Shown: piece after piece, positions 49,760 through 58,799 of the stretch
How positions within the stretch are numbered: the first letter of the stretch is position 1
Layout of the letters: each line of letters opens with the position of its first letter
NCBI GenBank assembly: GCA_001460835.1
Contig: CYKH01001973.1
Coordinates: forward strand, 1-63,952
Length of the DNA: 63,952 bases
DNA from: Bodo saltans
Lineage: Eukaryota; Euglenozoa; Kinetoplastea; Eubodonida; Bodonidae
Direction of reading: 5' to 3'
The notes under the pieces: model-generated
What the model saw: only the letters and a program-made list of their open reading frames with translations
Databases searched by the model: none
Told to the model about the DNA's origin: nothing
Translations under genes and position numbers: made by a program

Positions 49760-52483
49760 ATGCTGCGAGAATTGTGCAGGAGAGCGCCGCTCTCACTCTC
49801 TCGACGTCACAGCGGCGGAACTCCCAAGCTCCGTTCATTCACGCTCATTTACCATCACACCACACCACACGCACAAACTGCGTTGCTCCACCATCGCCGT
49901 CATCAGTCATCAGCTCAGCAGTTGACATCATCGTCATCTCTTATTGATGATCTTGAAGATTTTGAAGATGTGCTTTTAAATGGTTGCGCCGAGGGTGAGC
50001 CATCTTCTCCAACGAACGCGGAAACGGCTCACGACGACGCAGCAAACGGGGGCAGCCAAGTCGCTGCTTCGACGCCATTTGATGTGCAGGAATGTGCGCA
50101 CTCGCTTCTCGAGCTCCTTCCCGCTGATGGATCACGAATTGCGCTGACGTCTCTCACTAGTGGAGTCGATTTGGAAGCTGTTGCAGATTGCTGCGGCTCA
50201 CTACTTACGATGCTAGAGACATTCCCGCATTGGTTTCGCCTGGAGAAAATCTCCGAAAAGTGGTTTGTTGGACGTCGGACTAAAACGGGAACACAAGCTT
50301 CATCCGAAGTTTCAGTTACGCCAGCGCAACGCCATCGAACTCTTCCTAGAGGAAGCACGAAACTGATTCAATCAGACGAGTTTGATCGACTTGCGCACAT
50401 CCCCACAACTGTTATTACGTCACTTCTTGACCACATTCCAACTGAATATGCGGTTTCAGTTGCTCAGCTGCAAAGCGATCACTTTGGTGGTGCGAACGAC
50501 AATCGCGGAAATGGATCTATTGCTGCTGCCGCGTCCATCCTTGAGCAGCAAAGGCTCTCGCTACGGTTTGTCCTCAAGCATCACCCAGTTGCTCAAGCTT
50601 GCATTCGATGGCCCACACCACAAACAGTCACTCGTTCCTCACCGTTGGATACTCCCCCAGAAAGGAGGAGTGATGTATCACCCCAAGAGTTAGCTGCCTC
50701 CATGCGGAGTAAGGCAAATGTCGGAATGCCCTCGGCAGGGACCATTGAGTCCCCTAAAGACTATCCAGAGGATGACTGGCTCGTTGAGATTGACTTGGAC
50801 CTGGTCGAGACACCCGAGGTGGTAGCAGCAGCTATGCGTGAGGAGGAAGCTGAGAACGTCGACATGGAGACCATTAACGTCACGGCAGCTGATGAGGGGC
50901 GGGCTCCCTCAGCGCCACCTCCACGTGCCGCTTCTCCCACCCCGCCTTCTGGAGTCCGCCGTCTTGCTCCGCCACCTCCGATCGTACGCTCAGCCACCAG
51001 TGGCCGTGGTGGTCCCTCGTTCACACCGCTTCCTCCATCCGTAGCACAGTCGCTTGCCGTTGGCAAAGCATCGGCTATCTTAGTGGAATTGCTGTTAGAG
51101 TGTGTTCCCAGCTTTCCTGTTCCTTCGTCACAGCTTCGAATTTCTGACACACTGTGCAAAGTGCTCGTCACTGTCCCTCTGCTGCAGCTGCTTCGCCGCT
51201 TTCCGCGGTTGTTTGTCGTTGACAACGTCATTGGCGTAGTCCATGTGAAGCCTACTTTCACACACGCGAACGTCGGTGTTGCGGATGCAAAGTATGAAAA
51301 GCATGAGAGTGAAGCCTCTGATAGTGCTCAACAAAATAAGCATCGAGCGACAACACGAGTGCCATTCCAATCGAGCGTCGCTGTGGATGAAGCAATGATA
51401 CGGCAGCTTCAGCACCTTGTCAATGCGGCCACTCGAAATTCACGAGACATCACAACAGAGAGTGCAACCGGCCTCGGTGAGGCCATAACGAAAGGCGCAT
51501 TTTCGAAGCCTATTATTGTGAGCGATGCCAAAATAATAGCAGCAATGCCGCCCCCTCCAACTTTCGCCGAGCTGCTCGTCCTCGACGAGCTTAATGACCT
51601 GTGGAAAAGCCTCTCGGCGCAGGACGCCTCTGCAACCCTGTTGCTTCCTACCAATGTGCAGCGCACTCTGGGTAAGTACAAAGGAATACTGGACGCGCAC
51701 CACACTTTGCTGTGGTCTCACGAACTCGCCTCCCCCCAGAAAGATGTTGTCAAGCTGAGGCCTTGGTGGCTGAGCCCGTCGGCGCTTGACACAACGAACG
51801 CAGCAGCCAGCATCATGGCGCCTGGACAGCTTGAGTGGCTGCAGAAGCAGGTAAGGCCTGTCTGGAGTCCGATCTCGAGAATTGTGAGCAAAGCGGATGT
51901 TGAGTTTTTAGCGGCACTGTCTCACCTTGCGGGAACGTCAAAGACATCATTTTTGAAGCCTGGGCTTGAGCCAGAGAACAAAGATGCCGTCCTTGGTCTT
52001 GCGCTTTTAGGACAGCACGTCTGGGTGTCCCCTTGTGGTACAAAAATTCGGCGGTATTGTGCAGATCCAAACTTGGATGATCATGTGCATCTCGGGGTAG
52101 AACTACTTCACGCGTCGCTCCCCCCTGTTGGCCCAGAGGCCTCTGCAGGAATGGTCGACCTCACTCAACATATCGCGTCATTGCCATTCGCAAAGGTTCT
52201 TCTTCGTCACCCATGTGAAGGCGCCACCACCACACAAAATCATGAAGTTGGCTCTGATGTCGAATCTCTAGTGCATTTCTTGGAGCGCCACATCAACCGA
52301 TTTACGATTGAAAAGGATGATCAATCAAATAAATGGAACATTGGGCGCTTTTCTGCATTTCGCAAGAAAGGCCCTAGCAACGTCGGTGACCCTGCGCCAT
52401 CATCGAAGGCACAAGCGACGTCGGTGTTATTTAACACAAAGCAACGCAGCGGCTGGGCTGCCTTCGCCGGAGGGAAAAAGTAA
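49760..52483 (+). CDS. Mitochondrial protein with repeated winged-helix-like units, unknown
   Basis: 907 residues from ATG 49760. The N-terminus (MLRELCRRAPLSLSRRHSGG) is a strong mitochondrial presequence. At least three divergent repeats are visible, about 60-70 residues each, of the form xLLxxxPxxxxVxxxxL ... LLxxLxxFPxxFxVxxxxxxWxV. Clear examples are residues about 114-173 (CAHSLLELLP ... SLLTMLETFPHWFRLEKISE, WFVGRR), about 436-500 (LVELLLECVPSFPVPSSQLR ... LLRRFPRLFVVDNVIGVVHV) and about 776-890 (ending FLERHINRFTIEKDDQSNKW, NIGRF). A weaker one is at 218-285. Linkers are Pro/Ser-rich. The pattern resembles LOTUS/winged-helix nucleic-acid-binding folds and is reminiscent of kinetoplastid mitochondrial RNA-metabolism factors, but this is inference. 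Function unknown. Confidence 0.8.
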   Translation: MLRELCRRAPLSLSRRHSGGTPKLRSFTLIYHHTTPHAQTALLHHRRHQSSAQQLTSSSSLIDDLEDFEDVLLNGCAEGEPSSPTNAETAHDDAANGGSQVAASTPFDVQECAHSLLELLPADGSRIALTSLTSGVDLEAVADCCGSLLTMLETFPHWFRLEKISEKWFVGRRTKTGTQASSEVSVTPAQRHRTLPRGSTKLIQSDEFDRLAHIPTTVITSLLDHIPTEYAVSVAQLQSDHFGGANDNRGNGSIAAAASILEQQRLSLRFVLKHHPVAQACIRWPTPQTVTRSSPLDTPPERRSDVSPQELAASMRSKANVGMPSAGTIESPKDYPEDDWLVEIDLDLVETPEVVAAAMREEEAENVDMETINVTAADEGRAPSAPPPRAASPTPPSGVRRLAPPPPIVRSATSGRGGPSFTPLPPSVAQSLAVGKASAILVELLLECVPSFPVPSSQLRISDTLCKVLVTVPLLQLLRRFPRLFVVDNVIGVVHVKPTFTHANVGVADAKYEKHESEASDSAQQNKHRATTRVPFQSSVAVDEAMIRQLQHLVNAATRNSRDITTESATGLGEAITKGAFSKPIIVSDAKIIAAMPPPPTFAELLVLDELNDLWKSLSAQDASATLLLPTNVQRTLGKYKGILDAHHTLLWSHELASPQKDVVKLRPWWLSPSALDTTNAAASIMAPGQLEWLQKQVRPVWSPISRIVSKADVEFLAALSHLAGTSKTSFLKPGLEPENKDAVLGLALLGQHVWVSPCGTKIRRYCADPNLDDHVHLGVELLHASLPPVGPEASAGMVDLTQHIASLPFAKVLLRHPCEGATTTQNHEVGSDVESLVHFLERHINRFTIEKDDQSNKWNIGRFSAFRKKGPSNVGDPAPSSKAQATSVLFNTKQRSGWAAFAGGKK

Positions 52484-53006
52484 CTCGCTCGCCCGGGTTT
52501 TGCTCACATCTATGCAAGCGTCCGTTCCAAACGGCCTTTCACATTTTTTTGTTATTTCTTGAATGCTTTGAACCTCCTCACAAATGTAATCTGTTTGTTC
52601 GCTGAAGTGAATGAAAGGTCTTCTGGTCGCATTTCTTCAAAACATATTAGGCACACATTTGCTGCTGAAGCGTCGTTCTGCCCCCACCAGACAGAACACT
52701 TATCGCTATCAGAGGGCTGTGTACACCATCATAATCAAGGAAAGGCACAGAAGAAGAACCTTTATTTATTTATTTCGCCCTGTTCGCCGCAACGTTGCAC
52801 CCCAAGTTGCCCGACTGTCAAGTGAAGTTGTTGAAAAGCAAAGCAAAACACTGACCTCTTTAAAGAAAGTATTGCCGGTTGTGCGTCTTTCGTATCATAA
52901 CAAAATACACACATCGGATCTTGGAAAGGCATTATCGTGAAGAAGCGTCCTCCACCAAGATCACCCACCCACCTGCCCAACTCCATTGATCACAGGCACA
53001 CACACA
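52484..53006. other. Intergenic, possible small ORF
   Basis: A TTTATTTATTTATTTCGCCC tract lies near 52762-52781. An ATG-started frame at 52611-52940 could encode a basic 109-residue product, but it is read through this tract and has no recognisable domain. It is more likely 3'/5' UTR. Confidence 0.45.
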
Positions 53007-56000
53007 ATGGTCGGCACTCCCTCTGAACAACCTTCCCCTCGATTGAGGACCAACAACAATGGCACTACTCCGCCAGTGTCTGCGCGCGGACTGAACTCTG
53101 CTCGCAGTCGTCCTCTCGCCTCTGCACGAGGGGCCAGAAGTGCACCAGCCACTCCGCGGCCAACGAATGATCTCGTTCAAGTATTCATTCGGGTTCGCCC
53201 ACCCCGGAGTACAGAAGAGACAATCCAATACAGCGTTGATCGTCTCTTAGCGCCAACGCCACGAGGAGGAGTGCAGTCAAACAACACCTCTGAATTAGGT
53301 TTCCCCCCATGTACCCCACGTACGGCGCATCTACAGCAGTATCAGCAGCAGATGACCAGCAATGGTGCCGTGTCGTTGACAGTGGTGGGGCCTTCCACGG
53401 ACTCAAGCGCCAACGGCGTCGATGAGCAACGCAAGTATGAGTTTCAAGATGTGTTTGAGCACTTCTCCAACGGGAGCAACCATGAATCCCATGAGGCGGT
53501 AAGCAGCGTCATTCCAAACGTCGTGGATCAGTTGAGATGCGGCTACAACGCAGCTATTTTATGTTACGGCCAGACTGGAAGTGGAAAGACATTTACCATG
53601 CAGCAAATGACCACTGCTCTCACCGAAGCCGTGTTTGGACCCCCTGCTGCTGCTGTTACTGTATTGGAGCCGGTGATAGCGATGGCACACTCGGGATCCT
53701 CGACGACAGATGGAAGAGGTGTCTCCCCTATCGCAATACCGTCCTCAGTCAGCAGTAACGCGGCCACCGCAACGCCCTTGGTGGACATGACGCGTGATAT
53801 TGTAGAAATGTCGTACATTCAAATCTACGGCAATCGCAGCTACGACCTTCTCCTCTCCAACACTAATGGAAGAGGCGCTGTGTCACGTAATGGACCCAAT
53901 AACAACAATGCAGACCCCTGGGGAGAGCCGCTCCCAAAGCCGAGGGGCGTTCTGGTTAGTGAGCCGTATGTGCTGATCCAAAACGTTGCAGACTTCCAAA
54001 GTAAAGTACGCGACGCTCAAAGCCGAAGGGTGACGAGCCAGCACGCCCTCAATCCGGTCAGCTCTCGATCTCATTCTCTTCTGTCCCTTCGGATCAGCAA
54101 GTGCGTCAATGGAACCCCTGTGCAAACAGTAAAAGTGACTCTTGTCGACTTAGCGGGATCAGAGCGCGTCAAGAAAAGTGGTGTTGTGGGAGAAAATTTG
54201 GATGAGGCGATTGCCATCAACAAGTCCCTCTCTGTTCTCCATCAAGTTATCAAAGGAGCAGCGGACCCCGATACGTCAGGCGTGCTTCCCATTCGTGAAA
54301 GTATTCTGACTCTATACCTTGCGCCGGTTCTCACAAACAGCTACTTTTTCCTTATCGCTACAATCAGTCTTGAAGCCTCCAACTACTCGGAGACCAAGTC
54401 AACGCTTGACTTTGCGACTACCGCAAAGAAGTGCGTCATCACGAGGACTCGTTCGATGCAGGTGGCTGATCGATTCCGCACGAATAGAGCACAGGAAGCG
54501 ATTGAACTTCAATTGCAACAAGAAATTGAAACTCTTCGACAACGTGTTGAGTTGTTACAAGCCGAACTCGAGCTAGAAAAGCAACAGAAGCTAAGTCGTG
54601 CCGCCACATCTATCAACCTGCATCGCAGATCTTCACAGGCAGGCGCAAGTGATCTCCAGCAACAATTCATTGCCGACCATGTTCATCATCTCGAAGCACA
54701 ATTCGCAACATTGCAAAACCTCCTGCGTGATCGGGAGGCTGAGAAATACATGCTAATGTCGCGCAAAGGCCTCGTAGAAGACATCCGCAAAGAACTCGAG
54801 CAACGTCAAAACGAACGTGAAGAAGCTCGTGCGGAGCTTACGCGGCTGATTCCAGTCATGCAGCAGCAGCAGCAGCAGCAGCAACAGCTCCATCTAGAAA
54901 AGTCGTCGTCTTCCTCCTCTTTGGTACATACACCACGTCACCAAGGTGCATCTCCCCGAGCGAAGAGTGATCCTGCCACAACAACGACGACGACAACGAC
55001 GCTGCAGCCTGAGGCACTGTCGGTAGCAATTGACAAAGTGCTAGAGTCCTTCATGTGGCTTGAGGAGGAGTATCAACGTGCTCTTGAGATCAACGAACGC
55101 AGCGAGCGAAGCTTGGGAACTCTCCGTAATGAGCACCGGGAAACGGAGGAAACCGTCTTACTACTCCGCAAGCGCGTTTTTGCTTTAGAAGCCGAACGTT
55201 CGCAAGCAGAGACCCTCGTCGCCGACCAGAACCTTCGTTTGCGTGAATTGGCGCAGAAGTACGATAAACTAGAGTTTCAATATTATCGTGAGAAACAGGA
55301 ACGCACTACGAACGAAGATTGCAACGTGCTTCATCAAGTTGCTAACATTCGCCACGCAGAGCTAGAAAAGGTGCGTGCGGCGTTCGAAGACCAGCGTTCG
55401 CTGATGGACGTGATGCACTCACGCCTATCTGAAGTGGAACGCCAGCTTGAGTCGTCGGAAGTCACAAGAATGAAGCTTGTTGAGGAAAACAAAGCTCGTG
55501 TGGCATCGATGTGCCTTGCATGGACATTGTTCACTCCGCAGCAACGAGGACGATATCTCAGCTCTGAGCCAAGCAGTGGATCGTACACCATCGGGCCCTC
55601 GTTGCTTGGGTCCCCGATGAACGCTTCACAATTTAATTCTAGTGCGGCCGCAGCAGGAACTGCAGCCACCAACCTCACCGGTGGCGTGTTCCAAGGGTAC
55701 GACAACATTCAACTGAAAGCTACTGTACGTGACCTGCAGAAACAACTGCAAGATGCAGAGAGTCAATTAGAACATCGAGGGTACCGCATCGAGGATCTTG
55801 AGGAAGAAGTGAAAATACTGCAAGAGCGCATTCGAAGCAGAGAGGATGAGTACATGACTCTGGTCAAGCTTGATGGGCAACATGTCGAACAAAATGAAGA
55901 AATGCAGAATCAAATTAGCGACCTCTTTACCTACATTGACGCGCACAACGCTCGCCAGGAAAGTCTCGAGGCTCGATGGCGTGAAAGCCAAATGGAAATT

Positions 56001-57149
56001 GAGAAGTTAGAGGAAGATCGAAAGGAATCCCAGCGACAAATCCTTGAGCTCACCGAAAAACTAGAAACCATTTCCGATGAGCTCCAACAGCATCAGCAGA
56101 ACAGAGAAGTTCTCACCGCTCGACTCAAGGAAGCAGAGGCGGAGAAGTCCACCATTGTACGCATGCGAATGGAGGATCAAGCTCGCGTCGCCGACCTTGA
56201 AAAGCAACTGCACCGCCAGCAAACGCTCAGTAACGATATTTCCCGTAAGCTGGACATGGCGGTCAACCGCCATCATCACATCGCAGCGGAGATGTCTCAT
56301 CATGCTCTCCAGGGCGAAGTGTTGCAAAAGAAGCTCGTGCGTTCCAACGGTGAAGAAGCGCGCAAACGAATTGGTCAACTCATTCGAGGCGTCGACCAGC
56401 ATCGCGTGTTCTTAGCGAACTCCAACTTCGCAGCGAATTACCCCCCTATCGCTAGCGGTCCAGTGTCGCTTGGTCCGTCACAACTAGGCAACGCTTCGGC
56501 GTTGTTGGAGCACATGCAACGCAGCAACAAGATGGCCAGCTTGCGCTTTGAGGTGAGTCAGCAGATACGACAAAATGTTCACCGCGCAGGTGAATATGAA
56601 CTCTTATCGGCTCGGGGAGTCTCTGAAGCGACGAGTGCCGCAGCAGGAGCAGGTACAACAGCGTCGTCTCCTCCACAGTACACCAAGGCACACCGAGACC
56701 CCAACAGTGCAGCAGTTGGGGCCGTTGGTCCACGTGCTCCACCACCGCCCCAGCAACTCAATCATTTGCGCCAGGTCGAAGCAGCGACATCGCAAGCCCC
56801 AGGCTCTGCTCGAAGGGCGAACAATGCCAACCCCACAGCGCCAGGAGGAAACGGAGTGGGAGGCCCAACAAGCGGCAAACAACCTCCTTCAAGGTCCGCG
56901 GGAGTGCCACCATTGTCACAGATTAAGTTCACTCACCACATGGGGCCGAGATCCGTTTCCCCGAACCCCACTCGTTCCACCCCCGCCCCCGCCCCTCCTC
57001 AGACAATTCATCAAGTTCCCACATCAGCCCAACCATCATCATCATCATCACTGGCACCGCAGCCAGAGCTTGTCACAGCAGCAATGGCGGCTCGGCCTGT
57101 CATCCCGAAGTTGACGTTCAAGAAGGCTGCTGCTGCTGCAGCACGATGA
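53007..57149 (+). CDS. Kinesin with N-terminal motor
   Basis: 1380 residues from ATG 53007 (MVGTPSEQPSPRLR). The motor occupies about residues 55-480. Motifs: LVQVFIRVRPPRS at the start, P-loop GQTGSGKTFTM near residue 188, switch I NPVSSRSHSLLSLRI, and switch II LVDLAGSERVKKSG near residue 379. The N-4 type elements place it among plus-end-type N-kinesins, though direction is inferred. The motor carries a ~50-residue insertion rich in Ala, Pro and Ser between the P-loop helix and the YIQIYGNRSYDLL strand. Coiled coils follow, about 490-1130, with interruptions (a Gln run near 625, a Ser/Thr-rich patch). The tail is Ala/Pro/Ser-rich and ends basic (KLTFKKAAAAAAR). Kinetoplastids have many lineage-specific kinesins; I cannot assign a subfamily. 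Confidence 0.95.
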   Translation: MVGTPSEQPSPRLRTNNNGTTPPVSARGLNSARSRPLASARGARSAPATPRPTNDLVQVFIRVRPPRSTEETIQYSVDRLLAPTPRGGVQSNNTSELGFPPCTPRTAHLQQYQQQMTSNGAVSLTVVGPSTDSSANGVDEQRKYEFQDVFEHFSNGSNHESHEAVSSVIPNVVDQLRCGYNAAILCYGQTGSGKTFTMQQMTTALTEAVFGPPAAAVTVLEPVIAMAHSGSSTTDGRGVSPIAIPSSVSSNAATATPLVDMTRDIVEMSYIQIYGNRSYDLLLSNTNGRGAVSRNGPNNNNADPWGEPLPKPRGVLVSEPYVLIQNVADFQSKVRDAQSRRVTSQHALNPVSSRSHSLLSLRISKCVNGTPVQTVKVTLVDLAGSERVKKSGVVGENLDEAIAINKSLSVLHQVIKGAADPDTSGVLPIRESILTLYLAPVLTNSYFFLIATISLEASNYSETKSTLDFATTAKKCVITRTRSMQVADRFRTNRAQEAIELQLQQEIETLRQRVELLQAELELEKQQKLSRAATSINLHRRSSQAGASDLQQQFIADHVHHLEAQFATLQNLLRDREAEKYMLMSRKGLVEDIRKELEQRQNEREEARAELTRLIPVMQQQQQQQQQLHLEKSSSSSSLVHTPRHQGASPRAKSDPATTTTTTTTLQPEALSVAIDKVLESFMWLEEEYQRALEINERSERSLGTLRNEHRETEETVLLLRKRVFALEAERSQAETLVADQNLRLRELAQKYDKLEFQYYREKQERTTNEDCNVLHQVANIRHAELEKVRAAFEDQRSLMDVMHSRLSEVERQLESSEVTRMKLVEENKARVASMCLAWTLFTPQQRGRYLSSEPSSGSYTIGPSLLGSPMNASQFNSSAAAAGTAATNLTGGVFQGYDNIQLKATVRDLQKQLQDAESQLEHRGYRIEDLEEEVKILQERIRSREDEYMTLVKLDGQHVEQNEEMQNQISDLFTYIDAHNARQESLEARWRESQMEIEKLEEDRKESQRQILELTEKLETISDELQQHQQNREVLTARLKEAEAEKSTIVRMRMEDQARVADLEKQLHRQQTLSNDISRKLDMAVNRHHHIAAEMSHHALQGEVLQKKLVRSNGEEARKRIGQLIRGVDQHRVFLANSNFAANYPPIASGPVSLGPSQLGNASALLEHMQRSNKMASLRFEVSQQIRQNVHRAGEYELLSARGVSEATSAAAGAGTTASSPPQYTKAHRDPNSAAVGAVGPRAPPPPQQLNHLRQVEAATSQAPGSARRANNANPTAPGGNGVGGPTSGKQPPSRSAGVPPLSQIKFTHHMGPRSVSPNPTRSTPAPAPPQTIHQVPTSAQPSSSSSLAPQPELVTAAMAARPVIPKLTFKKAAAAAAR

Positions 57150-57524
57150 TGCATCGGAGATGTGGGAACATGCCCTATTGAGTGTTCTTCCTTCAGATGA
57201 GCACCTCCATTCTTTCTTTCTCTGTGAAAAGATCCAAGCAAACAAAGCATTTGTTGTCCCCGAGTGATCCCATTCTTGGGAGCTTGCAAAACATTTTATG
57301 TTTCTTTTTTTATATATTTTGTGTGTTGTGCTGCGTGAACGTGTACGGTGTGCATCCCCCCTCTTCGCTTTTTTTGCCACTTGCGTCATTACAACTATCT
57401 GTGCACTTTGCGCGAAATCATTACGGACACAGAGATGGTTGAACACACTCGATCTCAGATTTAGTATTTGTTCTGACTACTACGCTGTTGTTTCTTAGAA
57501 AGGGGAGAGAGAAAGAAAAAACAT
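57150..57524. other. Intergenic before the transporter
   Basis: TTTCTTTTTTTATATATTTT tract near 57300 and a second pyrimidine tract ending AG 57497-57498. No gene seen. Confidence 0.5.
57469..57498 (+). promoter_or_regulatory. Putative trans-splice acceptor
   Basis: TGTTCTGACTACTACGCTGT then TGTTTCTTAG, AG at 57497-57498, 26 nt before ATG 57525. Confidence 0.5.
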
Positions 57525-58637
57525 ATGCCAACGCTGAATGCTGTCAGCTCAGTCTTTTGTGGATGCCAAGTCAATGTGTGGGCCCTTGAGGTTCTTCTCA
57601 CAGAAAATGCTGGCATTGGGTATGGGCTCACCTTTCTTCAGTTTATCAGTGTATCACTGCTATCATTTCCGTTGGTGTTCTCGGTTCGGCACAGGCAGTT
57701 CCGGCCTCGACAGCTTGACAACACATTATCCATTGTGATTTGTATTCTTTTCTTCCTCTCGTCCACGCTCAACAACGCAGTGTTTCAGTACAACCTGCCG
57801 ATACCTGTGCACACCACATTCCGATCGTCTTCCTTGGTGATCAACATGGTCCTTGGGGCGATTGTATTTCGAAGAAGGTACTCCATCCAACAAGTGCTGT
57901 GCGCGCTTGCAATCACGTTGGGCGTGATTGTGCTCTTGCTGGAATCAGGCAAGCGAAGTATTGATGAGGCGGCAGCGACGGCGCTGGCAAACTCAACTAA
58001 CACTTATCAGAACGGTGATGGAGCGGTAGCAGTGGAGGATGCGGCAGCTGTTGCTGTACAAGCTGCTGCCGATGTGCAATGGCTTGGCGTAGGAATGCTA
58101 TCGTTAGCGATGGTATTCTCCACCCTAATGGGACTGTTGCAGGACAAAATGATGCGCCTTGCAAAAGATAAAGAAGTTGCACGCACCAGAATGATTGAAG
58201 CGGGGATAAGTGGTGGCCTTGCTCCGTCCGCTGTCTGGGCAGAGTCTGTCTTCTACAACCACGCGCTTTCCGCTCCTCTGTATTTCTTCGACGCGCAGCG
58301 CCTTCAGAATGAGTTGGAAGTTCTGAGTTCGTCTTCACACGTCATGGCGATGGTTGCGTTAAACTGCGCGACGCAGTATGTTTGCGTTGTGGGTGTGTAT
58401 CGACTGGTGCATCGCACATCTTCCTTCACGGTGAATTTGGTGCTGACACTACGCAAGTTTATGTCCATCTTGGTATCTGTGTTTTACTTTGGACATGCGT
58501 CGAAATTCGGCTGGATCGAATGGGCAGCGATTGTTTTAGTTGCTATCGCAGGATTGGCGTATCCCCTTGTGCCGAAGCCTTCCGACGAGAAAGGAGCTGT
58601 GGCCCTTGAAGTTGATCACAAATCAAAGAAAGAGTAG
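57525..58637 (+). CDS. SLC35B4-like nucleotide-sugar transporter (UDP-GlcNAc/UDP-xylose type)
   Basis: 370 residues from ATG 57525. About 8-10 hydrophobic helices of the drug/metabolite transporter fold. The N-terminal half closely follows the SLC35B4/Yea4 pattern: VFCGCQVNVWALEVLLTENA, LTFLQFISVSLL, STLNNAVFQYNLPIPVHTTF, RSSSLVINMVLGAIVFRRRY. The RSxSLxxNMxLGxxxxxxRYS block is diagnostic. The C-terminal half ends with RKFMSILVSVFYFGHASKFG, another conserved helix. It would exchange UDP-sugar for UMP in the Golgi or ER membrane to supply glycosyltransferases. A hydrophilic Ala/Glu-rich loop (residues about 145-185) is longer than usual. The tail ends with Lys (DHKSKKE), a possible KKxx-like ER-retrieval signal (KSKKE). 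Substrate choice is not readable. Confidence 0.9.
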   Translation: MPTLNAVSSVFCGCQVNVWALEVLLTENAGIGYGLTFLQFISVSLLSFPLVFSVRHRQFRPRQLDNTLSIVICILFFLSSTLNNAVFQYNLPIPVHTTFRSSSLVINMVLGAIVFRRRYSIQQVLCALAITLGVIVLLLESGKRSIDEAAATALANSTNTYQNGDGAVAVEDAAAVAVQAAADVQWLGVGMLSLAMVFSTLMGLLQDKMMRLAKDKEVARTRMIEAGISGGLAPSAVWAESVFYNHALSAPLYFFDAQRLQNELEVLSSSSHVMAMVALNCATQYVCVVGVYRLVHRTSSFTVNLVLTLRKFMSILVSVFYFGHASKFGWIEWAAIVLVAIAGLAYPLVPKPSDEKGAVALEVDHKSKKE

Positions 58638-58799
58638 AGATAATCTCTCTCATGCAACGGTCGCATGCCACTTTTCGAGTAACATGGTTTTTTCCCCCTT
58701 CCATGTCATGCGTGCGAATCATGTCTTTGCAGCTCATTGCACTTTTTTTCACAAGAGAGAAAAATAGTTGTAAGGCACAAACAACAACCACTTTGATAG

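Noticed and set aside
52611-52940. 109-codon basic ORF between the mitochondrial repeat protein and kinesin
   Set aside because: It begins with ATG but crosses a TTTATTTATTT processing tract and shows no domain. It could be tested by proteomics.
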